A stretch of DNA of 64,000 nucleotides from Phylloscopus collybita (lineage: Eukaryota; Chordata; Aves; Passeriformes; Phylloscopidae), in the NCBI GenBank assembly GCA_027886175.1, contig JAJNNQ010000139.1, forward strand, positions 2,232,001 through 2,296,000, read 5' to 3'. The notes beneath the pieces were generated by a model. That model searched no databases. It saw only the letters and a list, made by a program, of their open reading frames with translations, and was not told where the DNA came from. How positions within the stretch are numbered: position 1 is the first letter of the stretch; each line of letters starts with the position of its first letter. Made by a program: the position numbers and the translations under genes. Below, in pieces: positions 24,261 through 34,360 of this stretch.

Positions 24261-27200
24261 CCCAGGTGCAATCGACAACCAGATGGAAGTTTCTCTGCCC
24301 TTATATTGGAAAATGCCTCCTACAAAGTGACATCAGCAACGTGGGGTGGAGATTTTGGTTTCCCATTGAAAAGGGCCACCGTTCGTGTCTAATGCTGTCT
24401 GCCTGGCACTGGGGTTATGCCTGCTGAAATTCCTCACAAATGAGGATATCTCCCAGATGGAATCTACCACCAGGTGGAAGTTTGTCTGCCCTCGTAGTGC
24501 CAAAGGCCTCCTAAAAACTGACATCAGGAACGTGCGGTGGAGACTTTGGTTTCCCATGGAAATGGGCCACCTTTTGTGTATAATGCTATGTTCCTGCCAC
24601 TGGGCTTATGCCTAGTAAAATTCCATACAAATTAGGATATCTCCCAGATGGAGTCTTCCACCAGTTGAAAGTTTTTCTGCCCTTGTAATGCCAACGGCCT
24701 CCTACAAACTGACATCAGGAATCTGGAGAGGATGCTTTGGTTTCCCATGTAAAAGGGCCACCCTTGGTGCTTAATGCTATCTCTTTGCCACTGGGCTTCT
24801 TCCTACTTAAATACCACTAAAATTTCATAGAAATGAGGATATCTCCCAGGTGCAATCTACAACCAGATGGAAGATTCTCTGCCCTTGTAGTACCAAAGCC
24901 CTCCTAAAAAACTGACATCAGGAACCAGGGGTGGAGACTTTGTTTTCCCATGGAAAAGGGCCAGCGTTCGTGTCTAATGCTGTCTGCCTGCCACTGGGCT
25001 TCTGCCTACTGAAATTCCAAAGAAATTTGGAAATCTCGCCGATGCAATCAACCACCTGATGGAAGTTTGTCTGCCCCTGTAGTGCCAAAGGCCTCCTACA
25101 AATTGACATGAGGAGCCTGGTGTGGAGACTTTGGTTTCCCATGGAAAAGGGCCAGCGTTCGTGTCTAATGCTGTCTGCCTGCCACTGGGCTTATGGCTAC
25201 TGAAATTACATACAAATGAGGATATCTCCCAGATGCAATATGCCACCAGTTGGATGTTTGTCTGCTCTTGTAGTGCCAAAGGCCTCCTAAAAACGGACAT
25301 CAGGAACGTGGGGTGGAGACTTTGGTTTCCCATGGAAATGGGCCACCGTTTGTGTCTAATGCTATGTGCCTGCCGCTGCGCTTATGCCTAGTAAAATCCC
25401 ATACAAATGAGGATATCTCCCAGATGGAGTCAACTACCAGTTGAAAGTTTGTCTACCCTTTTAATGCCAATGGCCTCCTACAAACTGACATCAGGAATCT
25501 GGAGAGGACGCTTTGGTTTCCCATGGAAACGGGCCACCCTTGGTGTTTAATACTGTCCCCTTGCCACTGGGCTTATGACTACTGAAATTACATACAAATG
25601 AGGATATCTCCCAGACGCAATATGCCACCAGATGGAAGTTTGTCTGCTCTTGCAGTGACAAAGGCCTCCTTCAAACTGACATTCGGAACCTCACCTGGAG
25701 ACTTTGGTTTCCTATGGAAAAGGCCCACCGTTCATGTTTAATGCTCTCTGTCGTGGCTGCTGAGTACTAAAATACCACTAAAATTCCATACAAATGAGGA
25801 CATCTCCGAGGTGCAATCTACCGCCAGTTGGAAGTTTGTCTGCGCTTGTACTGCCAAAGGCCTCCTTCAAACTGACATCAGGAACATAGGATGGATAATT
25901 TCTTTTTCCATGGAAAAGGGCCACTGTTCATGTCTAATGCTGTCTGAGTGCCACTGGGCTTCTACCTGCTGAAATTCCATACAAATGAGGATATCTCCCC
26001 GATGCAATCAACCACCAGACGGAAGATTGTCTGCCCTTGTACTGCCAAAGGTCTCCTAAAACCTGACATCGGGAACGTTGTGTGGAGACTTTGGTTTCCC
26101 ATGGAAAAGGACCACCGTTCGTGACTAATGCTGTCTGCCTGGCACTGTAGTTAGGACTGCAGAGGTTCCATACAAATGAGGATATCTCCCAGGTGCAATC
26201 TACCACCAGGTGGAAGTTTGTCTGCCCTTGTAGTGCCAAAGGCCTCCTAGAAACGGACAACAGGAACGTGGGGTGGAGACTTTGGTTTCCCTTAGAAATG
26301 GGCCACCGTTCGTGTCTTATGCTGTCTGCCTGCCACTGGGTTTCTACGTGCTGAAATTCCATACAAATGAGGATATCTCCCAGGTGCAATCGACAACCAG
26401 ATGGAAGTTTCTCTGCCCTTATATTGGAAAATGCCTCCTACAAAGTGACATCAGCAACGTGGGGTGGAGATTTTGGTTTCCCATTGAAAAGGGCCACCGT
26501 TCGTGTCTAATGCTGTCTGCCTGGCACTGGGGTTATGCCTGCTGAAATCCCTCACAAATGAGGATATCTCCCAGATGGAATCTACCGCTCGTTGGAAGTT
26601 TGTCTGCCCTTGTAGTGCCAAAGGCCTCCTAAAAACTGACATCAGGAACGTGGGGTGAAGACTTTGGTTTCCCAAGGAAATGGGCCACCGTTCGTGTCTA
26701 ATGCTGTCTGCCTGCCGCTGGGCTACTGCCCGCTGAAGTTCCATACAAATGAGGATATCTCCAAGGTGCAATCTACCACAAGGTGGAAGTTTGTCTGCCC
26801 TTGTAGTGCCAAAGGCTTCCTAGAAACTGACATTAGGAACCTGGGGTGGAGACTTCGGTTTCCCTTGGAAATGGGCCAGCGTTCGTGTCTAATGCTGTCT
26901 GCCTGGCACTGTGGTTATGACTGCTGAAGTTCCATACAAATGAGGATATCTCCAAGGTGCAATCTACCACAAGGTGGAAGTTTGTCTGCCCTTGTAGTGC
27001 CAAAGGCCTCCTAGAAACGGACATCGGTTACGTGGTGTGGAGACTTTGGTTTCCCATAGAAATGAGCCACCGTTCCTGTCTAATGCTGTCGACCTGCCAC
27101 TGGGATTCTTCCTACTAAAATTCCACTAAAATTCCATACAAATGACGATATCTCCCAGGTGAAATCGACAACCAGATGGAAGTTTCTCTGCCCTTATATT

Positions 27201-28726
27201 GCAAAATGCCTCCTACAAAGTGACATCAGCAACGTGGGGTGGAGATTTTGGTTTCCCATTGAAAAGGGCCACCGTTCGTGTCTAATGCTGTCTGCCTGGC
27301 ACTGGGGTTATGCCTGCTGAAATTCCTCACAAATGAGGATATCTCCCAGATGGAATCTACCACCAGGTGGAAGTTTGTCTGCCCTTGTAGTGCCAAAGGC
27401 CTCCTAAAAACTGACATCAGGAACGTGCGGTGGAGACTTTGGTTTCCCATGGAAATGGGCCACCTTTTGTGTATAATGCTATGTTCCTGCCACTGGGCTT
27501 ATGCCTAGTAAAATTCCATACAAATTAGGATATCTCCCAGATGGAGTCTTCCACCAGTTGAAAGTTTGTCTGCCCTTGTAATGCCAACGGCCTCCTACAA
27601 ACTGACATCAGGAATCTGGAGAGGATGCTTTGGTTTCCCATGGAAAAGGGCCACCCTTGGTGCTTAATGCTGTCTCTTTGCCACTGGGCTTCTTCCTACT
27701 TAAATACCACTAAAATTTCATAGAAATGAGGATATCTCCCAGGTGCAATCTACAACCAGATGGAAGATTCTCTGCCCTTGTAGTACCAAAGCCCTCCTAA
27801 AAAACTGACATCAGGAACCAGGGGTGGAGACTTTGTTTTCCCATGGAAAAGGGCCAGCGTTCGTGTCTAATGCTGTCTGCCTGCCACTGGGCTTCTGCCT
27901 ACTGAAATTCCAAAGAAATTTGGAAATCTCGCCGATGCAATCAACCACCTGATGGAAGTTTGTCTGCCCCTGTAGTGCCAAAGGCCTCCTACAAATTGAC
28001 ATGAGGAGCCTGGTGTGGAGACTTTGGTTTCCCATGGAAAAGGGCCAGCGTTCGTGTCTAATGCTGTCTGCCTGCCACTGGGCTTATGGCTACTGAAATT
28101 ACATACAAATGAGGATATCTCCCAGATGCAATATGCCACCAGTTGGACGTTTGTCTGCTCTTGTAGTGCCAAAGGCCTCCTAAAAACGGACATCAGGAAC
28201 GTGGGGTGGAGACTTTGGTTTCCCATGGAAATGGGCCATTGTTTGTGTTTAATGCTGACTACTTGCCACTGGGCTTCTGTCTACTTTAATTCCACTAAAA
28301 TTCCATACAAATGAGGATATCTCCCAGATGCAATATGCCTCCAGTTGGAAGTTTGTCTGTTCTTGTAGTGCCAAAGGCCTCCTAAAAACTGACATCAGGA
28401 AGCTGGCCTGGAGACTTTTGTTTCCCCTGGAAAAGGGCCACTATTCATGTCTAATTCTGTCTGCCTGCCGCTGGGATTCTGCGTACTAAAATTGCTCTAA
28501 AATTCTATACAAATGAGAATATCTCGCAGGTACAATCTACCCTCGGGTTGAAGTTTCTCTGCCCTTGTAGTGCCGAAGGGCTCCTATAAACTGACATCTG
28601 AAACGTAGGATGGATAATTTGGTTTCCCATGGAAAAGGGCCACTGTTCATGCCTAATGCTGTGTGCCTGCCACTGGGTGTATGCCTGCTAAAATTCCATA
28701 CAAATGAGGATATCTCGCAGATATCC
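24261..28726 (+). repeat. Rearranged inner satellite segment with 2118-bp and 2893-bp internal duplications
   Basis: The regular HOR order breaks down here. About 23816-24427 recurs at 25934-26545 (offset 2118 bp). About 24333-25333 recurs at 27226-28226 (offset 2893 bp), in places base for base. The last monomer is cut off in the middle of the GAGGATATCTCGCAGATATC region at 28726, where the 21-bp minisatellite starts. Confidence 0.8.
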
Positions 28727-29062
28727 CCCAGTGTCCCCTCCATAGCCCCCAATGTCTCCTCCATAGACCCTAATGTCCACTCTGGAGCCCCCAGTGTCCC
28801 CTCTGGAGCCCCCAGTGTCCCCTATGGAGCCCCCAATGTCCCCTCTGGAGCCCCCAATGTCCCCTCCATAGCCCCCAATGTCCCCTATGGAGCCCCCAAT
28901 GTCCCCTCTGGAGCCCCCAATGTCCCCTCCATAGCCCCCAATGTCCCCTATGGAGCCCCCAATGTCTTTTCCAAAGCCCTCAATGTCCCCTATGGAGCCC
29001 CCAATGTCCCCTGCATAGCCCCCAATGTCCCCTCCATAGCCCTCTATGTCCCCTCTAAAGCC
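28727..29062 (+). repeat. 21-bp minisatellite, left copy (16 units)
   Basis: Sixteen uninterrupted 21-bp units of the form CCCAATGTCCCCTCYATAGCC or CCCAATGTCCCCTMTGGAGCC. Units 5-7 and 8-10 form a repeated triplet (63 bp). It sits exactly between the last satellite monomer and the single-copy block. Because 21 is divisible by three, a frame stays open throughout (a seven-residue Ala-Pro-Asn-Val-Pro-like repeat), but nothing else suggests translation. The strand is strongly C-rich over G. Confidence 0.95.
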
Positions 29063-29821
29063 ATCAACTTAGATGGAGACTTTGAACTTCATGTACTAAT
29101 GTGCTGTGCAAATGATATGAAGAGCTGGAATTCTCAGTTATTCCTGTGCTTTTTCCAGGTCCATATCTAACCCTTGAGACTGACTTTTTTCCCTGGAAAC
29201 AAATCATCTGTCATTGCAGCAAAACTGCAACTTGAACATTTGGCCAAAATGACCTTGTTCTGTGTATTTCCCAGCAACATGTGATGGGGTACACACTGAA
29301 CTGTTTTGATTCCCAGACTGTGTGTGTAAGAACAACTCTAAAAACCGAGCCAAAAGTCCCTGGCTAAAAGCTTTGTCTTATGCATTTTTCATGCTCACCT
29401 ATCTCTTATACAGGGAAGCATTTTAGGGTTTGGAGTAAAACTTGGTTTTCTTTTCTGTGTTGGTTTTTTGTTTCTATGAGCACCTTAATAGTTTCTGGTT
29501 TTGAGACCAAGCAATTACTTCACCAGGCAGATCTGCTTTCAGATCTGCTAGAGCAAACCCAAGTGTGTCCCTTTTCATAAATTTAGGAAACTTTGAAGTT
29601 TTAGCTTTTTAAGAAACCTTTGAAGCTTCTTCTCTGGAGGAAAATGTTACTTTATTATGAGGTACAGCTGTCTTGGAGGCTCAGTTCCTCAGCAGTGCCA
29701 CTGGCTACAGATGTTTCAGCTGAGGGGTCTCGACAGGGCCCTTCAACAAAGCAATGTCATTGTAGAGTACGTAAATCCATGGCAGCGTGGGTGTGGTAAC
29801 TACCACGTCTTTCTCTTTCAG
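29063..29821 (+). other. Intron-like single-copy DNA upstream of BMP3 exon, left copy
   Basis: AT-rich, non-repetitive sequence with no convincing coding potential. It ends in a pyrimidine-rich tract (CGTCTTTCTCTTTCAG) that makes a good splice acceptor at 29820-29821. It is read as the 3' remnant of the last BMP3 intron, cut off upstream by the minisatellite and satellite. Confidence 0.6.
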
Positions 29822-30013
29822 GCCATGAAGCCATCCAACCACGCCACCATCCAGAGCAGTGTGAGAGCTGTTGGAGTCGTCCCTGGCATTCCCGAGCCTT
29901 GCTGTGGGCCTGACAAGATGTCTTCTCTTAGTATCTTATTCTTTGATGAAAACAAAAACGTGGTGCTGAAGGTGTACCCCAACATGACAGTGGAGCCCTG
30001 TGCATGCAAGTAA
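29822..30013 (+). CDS. BMP3: BMP3-like terminal exon, left copy (partial gene)
   Basis: This exon encodes 63 residues plus a TAA stop: the C-terminal part of the secreted TGF-beta-family mature domain (second half of the cystine knot). Recognisable landmarks are [20 protein letters not shown], the block [20 protein letters not shown] and the C-A-C end. These fit BMP3 better than its relative GDF10. All four knot cysteines expected in this exon (CC and C-x-C) are present. The start is set by the AG acceptor at 29820-29821 and the exon begins at a codon boundary, which argues for a DNA-level duplication and not a retrocopy. Odd points, judged against BMP3 as I remember it: Gly where Val follows the CC pair, Ser for Ile in the SIV motif, Pro before the final C-A-C, and Lys for the terminal Arg. 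No upstream exon (signal peptide, propeptide, first half of the knot) is found in the window; satellite lies there instead. It is probably a truncated copy and may be a pseudogene. Confidence 0.82.
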   Translation, partial: AMKPSNHATIQSSVRAVGVVPGIPEPCCGPDKMSSLSILFFDENKNVVLKVYPNMTVEPCACK

Positions 30014-30854
30014 TGCCTTGGGAGGCCTTTTGGCAATGCTGGGGTGATTTGGCAATAAGCCTGGGTGCTGAGTGCTGCCACTCCCCTGCTCGTTGGGGAG
30101 GGGAGGTGGGCAGGAGTCTCATTGTACCTACTTTGTGTTTGCACTGCCAATGCATTTCCTTTGGACAAAAAAAAAAGGAAATGTAAAGAAATGCAATCAA
30201 TGAGAATGGGAACAGAACGGATTCCAAGTAGCCATTCCAAGGAAAGTGAATACAAACTTAATTTGTCTGTGGTTTTGACCGAAACACAAGGCCAGGAATG
30301 GGACCTGACCGTACCTGTTGGAAGCGAGAGGTGAAAGAAGAGTCTGGAGATTTTTGAGACTGCGCAAAGGACATAGTGATCTATTTTTGTACAAGATTTT
30401 GGAAGCAGCACAAGCTGGTAATTCCTATCTCTGTTCTAATGGTGACTAATGGCGGGGGAACACTAGAAATGCAATAGTCTTCATTTTAAAACAAAGTTTC
30501 TTGCCTTAGGTTTTAGAGTAGTACAGCAAGGTGGCAAAACAAATCTGACATCCTAAAAGCTATAGATGACCCTACCTGACCATGCATCTCCTTGGTACAA
30601 GGTTACTCACCTTGTGTGCGAGTTCCACTGACATCTACTCTGTAATTCAGCTCTTTGGAGCCTGGCAGCCCTGGGCAGAAGAGCTGCAAACAGGACTACT
30701 GAGTGCATCACTGACTTGTGCTATGGAAACTCAGCAGGCCAGGGGTATGAAAATATCACGCTCAGTGCAGTGCCCGAATGACTTGTTCTCCACGTGTTCT
30801 AGAACATACTTGCAAATAATCTGCGGGTTGTCTCCCTGCAAGGACACTGTAACC

Positions 30855-31080
30855 AGATTGTGGAGTGGCCTCTTCCCCAGGTACCAAGCAACAGGACGAG
30901 AGGTCATAGCCTCAAGCTGCACCGGGGGAGGTTCAGGCTGGACATTAGGAAGAATTTTTTCATGGAAAGGATGGTCAGGCAGTGGTAAGGGCTGCCCAGG
31001 GAAGTGGTGGAGTCACCCTCAGTGGAGCTGTTCAGGAAAGGACTGGATGGGGCGCTCGGTGCACTGGTTTAGCTGGCAAA
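30855..31080 (+). mobile_element. CR1-like LINE 3' fragment, left copy
   Basis: Resembles the 3'-terminal part of avian CR1 elements in sense orientation: GTGGCCTCTTCCCCAGGTA, then GGACGAGAGGTCATAGCCTC, GGGGGAGGTTCAGGCTGGAC, GGGCTGCCCAGGGAAGTGG and GGAGTCACC. The element is 5'-truncated, as is usual for CR1, and its typical 3' end is not intact. It does not encode a complete protein. Boundaries are approximate. Confidence 0.8.
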
Positions 31081-31604
31081 GTGGTGATCTGTTCTTCCGT
31101 GCTCTGGGGGCCCTGAACTCATCAGCAGCAGTGTCACTCCCGGGGCAGGGCTGGTCCCAAAGATAGACACCCGCAGCCAAGGAGAGGCTTATGAGTTTGC
31201 AGGATGGGTTGTTTAGTGGCTCCTTTTTCCTTGTGACACCAGCATTTTTAAATGATTTCTGGTGAAAGGTTTATCTGTGTACAGACTGTCAATTTAAAAA
31301 AATGAAAATCAACCCCAAAAGAAAAGTCATTTTGTATACGGAAAGAAACTCTTACAGATGCTTTTCATTTATTTTATATCCATGGCCCTCCTAATGTATC
31401 CTTCTTTATCTCAGCACCCTTTAAACCATGCAGTTTTCTCTGTCAGGGCAAAGATGGCCTGCCAGGACTGTAGGGGAGATCCAGAGGACAGGTGCACCCA
31501 CTGTGTGAAAGGGACGTCGTACTGCTGATTGATAAGCTTCTCTGATCTGTATTGTTTTCCTTCAGTAATACAGACGCTCTGCTCGGAACTCTGGAGAAAT
31601 GTAA

Positions 31605-31610
31605 AATAAA
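31605..31610 (+). promoter_or_regulatory. Candidate polyadenylation signal for BMP3-like exon, left copy
   Basis: AATAAA about 1.6 kb after the BMP3 stop codon, followed by A-rich and then GT-rich sequence (CTCCTGTGTGG). It is the first canonical signal at a plausible distance. Use is inferred. Confidence 0.4.
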
Positions 31611-31625
31611 ATTACTTCAAAATGA

Positions 31626-33905
31626 AAATGCACGTTCTCCTGTGTGGCATTCAGACGTTTGCAGGAACATGAATGATTTTGTTTGTTTGTTTGTGTTTGA
31701 TAATATGGTTGAGAGATAGATAATTTCGGGGAGAATGATAGAGGATATCATAATATCATTTTAGGACACTTTAGGCATTTATGGTACAAATACCCTCTAA
31801 TGTCAGAAGGTTAAAAGCACTAACACCAACATGGCACCTCCTTAATTTTTAGCAGCAAAACTTGATCTTAAAACTTTGTTTTTCTGCTCCTACTAACTTA
31901 ATAAAGGAGTTTATCAGCTTTTGCTGCCCTTCACTGATACTCAAGGTCCTTAAAATTGGCTCTACTGTTCTAAAATAAATACAGATTTTAGACCTCCCTC
32001 ATTCTCCCCAGACTAGAAACATGTGAATTGATTTTTGATCTTCTTTCTTTGGGTTTCTGTGGCTTTTTAAGCTGCATGGAGAAGGTGTCTTTGGATATGG
32101 CACCCAGGGAATGGTGCTGGGAAGGGCAGGATGGGAAGGAACTGCCCAGAAATCCAGAAGCAGCAGTGGACTGGGAGCTGATCCTGCCTCAGTCACACCC
32201 TTCTGGACAGTCTGTGTAATGCTAATATTCCTTTTTTCCTTCCTGAACATGGAGTCGGAGAAGAACAGAAGGCATTGCCTTGATGGAAAGGGGAACCCTA
32301 GGGAAAAACTGCTGCTCGTGTCCGCAGGGAGGAGAGGGAAGAGCCCGAGAGAATCTTGGCTGGCTGAGGGGCACTTGTGTCCCCTGTGGAACAGAGCCCT
32401 GCATCTCCTCAGACCTGCTGGTTTGCAGGACAGTTGGGACACCTTTTGCTGCCGCTTTGGCTCTTAAGAACTGGAGATCCGTGCATTTCTGGATGGTTTC
32501 CATAGGCTCTCCTGTTTTGTAGGAGCTGCACGGTGAGGTAGGAATTTTGAGGGAGGCCCTGGCAAAGCTGCCAGCAGCGAGGAACGTGGAGCATCCGGGG
32601 GGTTTCTCCCACCTGAGTTCATCCTGGAGCGTGCTGGGTGTCCTGCTGGATGTTTAAGCTGGGTTTGGGGCGTTCTCCTGCAGGCCCAGCTCCAACTGCT
32701 GCCCCTGGGGCCAGGCCTTGCTGTGTCCCGGCACTAAAGCCGGCAGCTGGCTGTGCTTTTCCAGCCCTTGAATGCCACGGGCAATCCCAGATTCCCGGAG
32801 CTCCCCGGCGCACAGCCTGGCCTCGCTCCCTGGGAGTTGCGCTTCAGTCTGCTTGAGCCAAGGATGTCCTGCCCAGGTTTGGAACTGTATTCCTGGTTTT
32901 TTTTCCTCTTCAGGTAGTTGGCAAAAAAGGAGAGAGCCAAGGAAGCCAGGCCAGTGGAAGGCCTTGTCCCAGTCCAAGGTTCCCACTTTTGTCTCCGACT
33001 CCTGGAGAATTGCTTGGCCATGACCAGAGGCTGTCAGTTGGATTTCCCGCCTATTCCAAATAAATCGTTGCTTTCAGCTGGAGTATGTTCCTGGTGTCAT
33101 CCTCCTCCTCCTCCATGGATTTGTAAATAAAGTTCCTGACGTTTGCCAAGTTGAATTTTGTTATTCCAGCAATTGTGGTGGCTCTTTTGTTCTATTGAAA
33201 CTTCCCAGCTCTGCTAAGAGCTTCAGATGTCAGATACAAGTACGCCTGGAGTTTCTTTGCAATGTTACTCCCACAGAATACAGATGATTGTTGGATAGGA
33301 GTTACTTGAGATGTTTAGTTCTCACTTCCCTTTAAAATCTGAGCAGAGGAAGAAGATTTTATGTCAGCATTCCATGAACTTCCACCATGAAACTGCTAAC
33401 TGTTTCAAAAGTTTTCAGTGTTAGAAATGCCTGAGCTTGTCTTCCAGGCAGGATGAGATTTAGATATTTTTCCTTCCTTTCCTTTGATGTTTTTCCTCTT
33501 TTTGATTTTAGTAAGGGAGTATTTATTGCAAATGCCAGTTTTCCATCCTAGTTGGAGTTTTGCCTCATCGTAGGGCACATTTCAAGGACATTTACCAAAT
33601 TCCTGTTGGTAAATCCCAATTGTTCAGCACCAGCCAACTTGCGAAGTGTTTATTTACCGTAATTCATCTCTCTGTAAAGTTATAGGTACTGCATTTTTAA
33701 CTATCCCATTAAAATCCCATTAATACTTAAATCCTAAATGGCCTAATTGCTGTTCCTTGGACACAATGGGGTGGGTCTTTCCTGGCTTGGCACATTTGGA
33801 TGTTCATCCAAAGTAAGCTTTCCCTGCCCCTGCAGAATCCAGATACTCCCAGGGCTGTGTTAGGCAGTGGCACGAGGGGAGAGCTGCATTTATTTAATTT
33901 TGTCT
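31626..33905. other. Single-copy-type DNA without a supported gene, left copy
   Basis: No recognisable protein. About 32040-33130 is richer in G+C than its surroundings and has overlapping open frames on both strands (up to about 147 codons, for example 31999-32442 minus and 32654-32986 minus), none with a known domain. Two closely spaced AATAAA motifs occur at 33059-33064 and 33126-33131, with a small TCC-repeat between them. This combination could be a non-coding last exon or an old LTR-element remnant, but I cannot identify either. A short GTTT-repeat lies at about 31678-31697. Confidence 0.5.
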
Positions 33906-34360
33906 CTTATTCTATGTATTGTTTGTTTTATTTTTTTATTTATTGCTTTTTGATTTGGGGTTTTTTTAATGCTATATTTTGATTTTATTGTGTTTTATTT
34001 CTTCATGTTATTTTATTTCTTGTTCTGTATTTTTATATGTTTTTATAATTTATTCCCCCAAATTTTGTTTTTATTTTAGTTTTTTATTTTGGTTTTTTTT
34101 TTTTTTAATTCCTTTTGTACTTTCTTGGTTTTTATTTCTTTAATTTTTTTATATTATTTGGTTTTTTATTTGCTTATAGTTTTGTATGGTTTTTCTTTTC
34201 TATCTTATTTTTCTTTTTATAGTTTTACTAAAAAAATTTAATAGTGAAATTTTATACTCAAATTTTACTTTCAAATTAATTTTTAAATTTTAATTTTATT
34301 TCTCTTTTTTGTTATATATTTTTATTTTATTTTTTTCATGATTCCTTTGTTCTTTGTTCC
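33906..34360. other. T-rich spacer at the palindrome centre (455 bp)
   Basis: The two arms stop matching exactly at 33905 (ending AATTTTGTCT) and 34361 (starting AGACAAAATT). Between them lies low-complexity DNA made mostly of T runs separated by single A, G or C on the plus strand. It has no mirror partner and no gene. Confidence 0.9.

Larger units (their letters stand above)
5984..28726 (+). repeat. ~191-bp satellite array, left arm (plus orientation), with 3.5-3.7 kb HORs
   Basis: Tandem monomers whose landmarks in this orientation are GGAGACTTTGGTTTCCC, a CACCGTTCGTGTCTAATGC block, CAAATGAGGATATCTCCC, and TGCCAAAGGCCTCC. Monomer spacing measured at GGAGACTTTGG is 191-192 bp for the short form and about 202 bp for the long form. 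The long form carries an 11-bp tandem duplication (ATTCCACTAAA) before ATTCCATACAAATG. From 8068 onward the monomers form near-identical higher-order repeats; before that (5984 to about 7780) they match the outer block mirrored at the other end of the window. Each typical monomer holds one GATATC, one AGGCCT and usually one CCATGG. The family is not one I can name by sequence; its length is like the zebra finch Tgut191A satellite, but I cannot compare sequences. Confidence 0.95.
30014..31625 (+). other. 3'-UTR-like tract after BMP3 exon, left copy
   Basis: Non-coding sequence directly downstream of the BMP3 stop codon, ending near an AATAAA at 31605-31610. It contains the CR1 fragment at about 30855-31080. 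The longest open frames (30582-31166) run across the CR1 fragment and show no gene-like features. Whether this is really the transcript's 3' UTR is inferred from position only. Confidence 0.5.
28189..33905 (+). repeat. Inner palindrome, left arm (5717 bp)
   Basis: Reverse-complement partner of 34361-40056. In the single-copy part the paired positions always sum to 68266, so there is no net indel over about 4.8 kb. Outside the minisatellite I found single-base differences at 28651, 29067, 29137, 31194 and 33685, plus one in the first minisatellite unit (28745). The outer end is a sharp breakpoint inside a satellite monomer: left AAAAACGGACATC against right AAAAACTGACATC, with different monomers beyond. 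Confidence 0.93.

Noticed and set aside
28610..29170. 186-codon frame through the 21-bp minisatellite, with proline-rich seven-residue repeats
   Set aside because: A 21-bp unit without a stop keeps the frame open automatically. The frame starts in satellite DNA, and unit number differs between arms.
29657..30013. BMP3 start at an upstream ATG (118-codon frame)
   Set aside because: The part before 29822 is intron-like, with a good splice acceptor exactly where the family similarity begins, so the exon start was used instead.
29818..30411. 197-codon minus-strand frame opposite the BMP3 exon
   Set aside because: It is the antisense shadow of a conserved exon; no family resemblance.
30582..31166. 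194-codon frame (mirrored at 37100-37684)
   Set aside because: It overlaps the non-coding CR1 3' fragment and has no recognisable domain.
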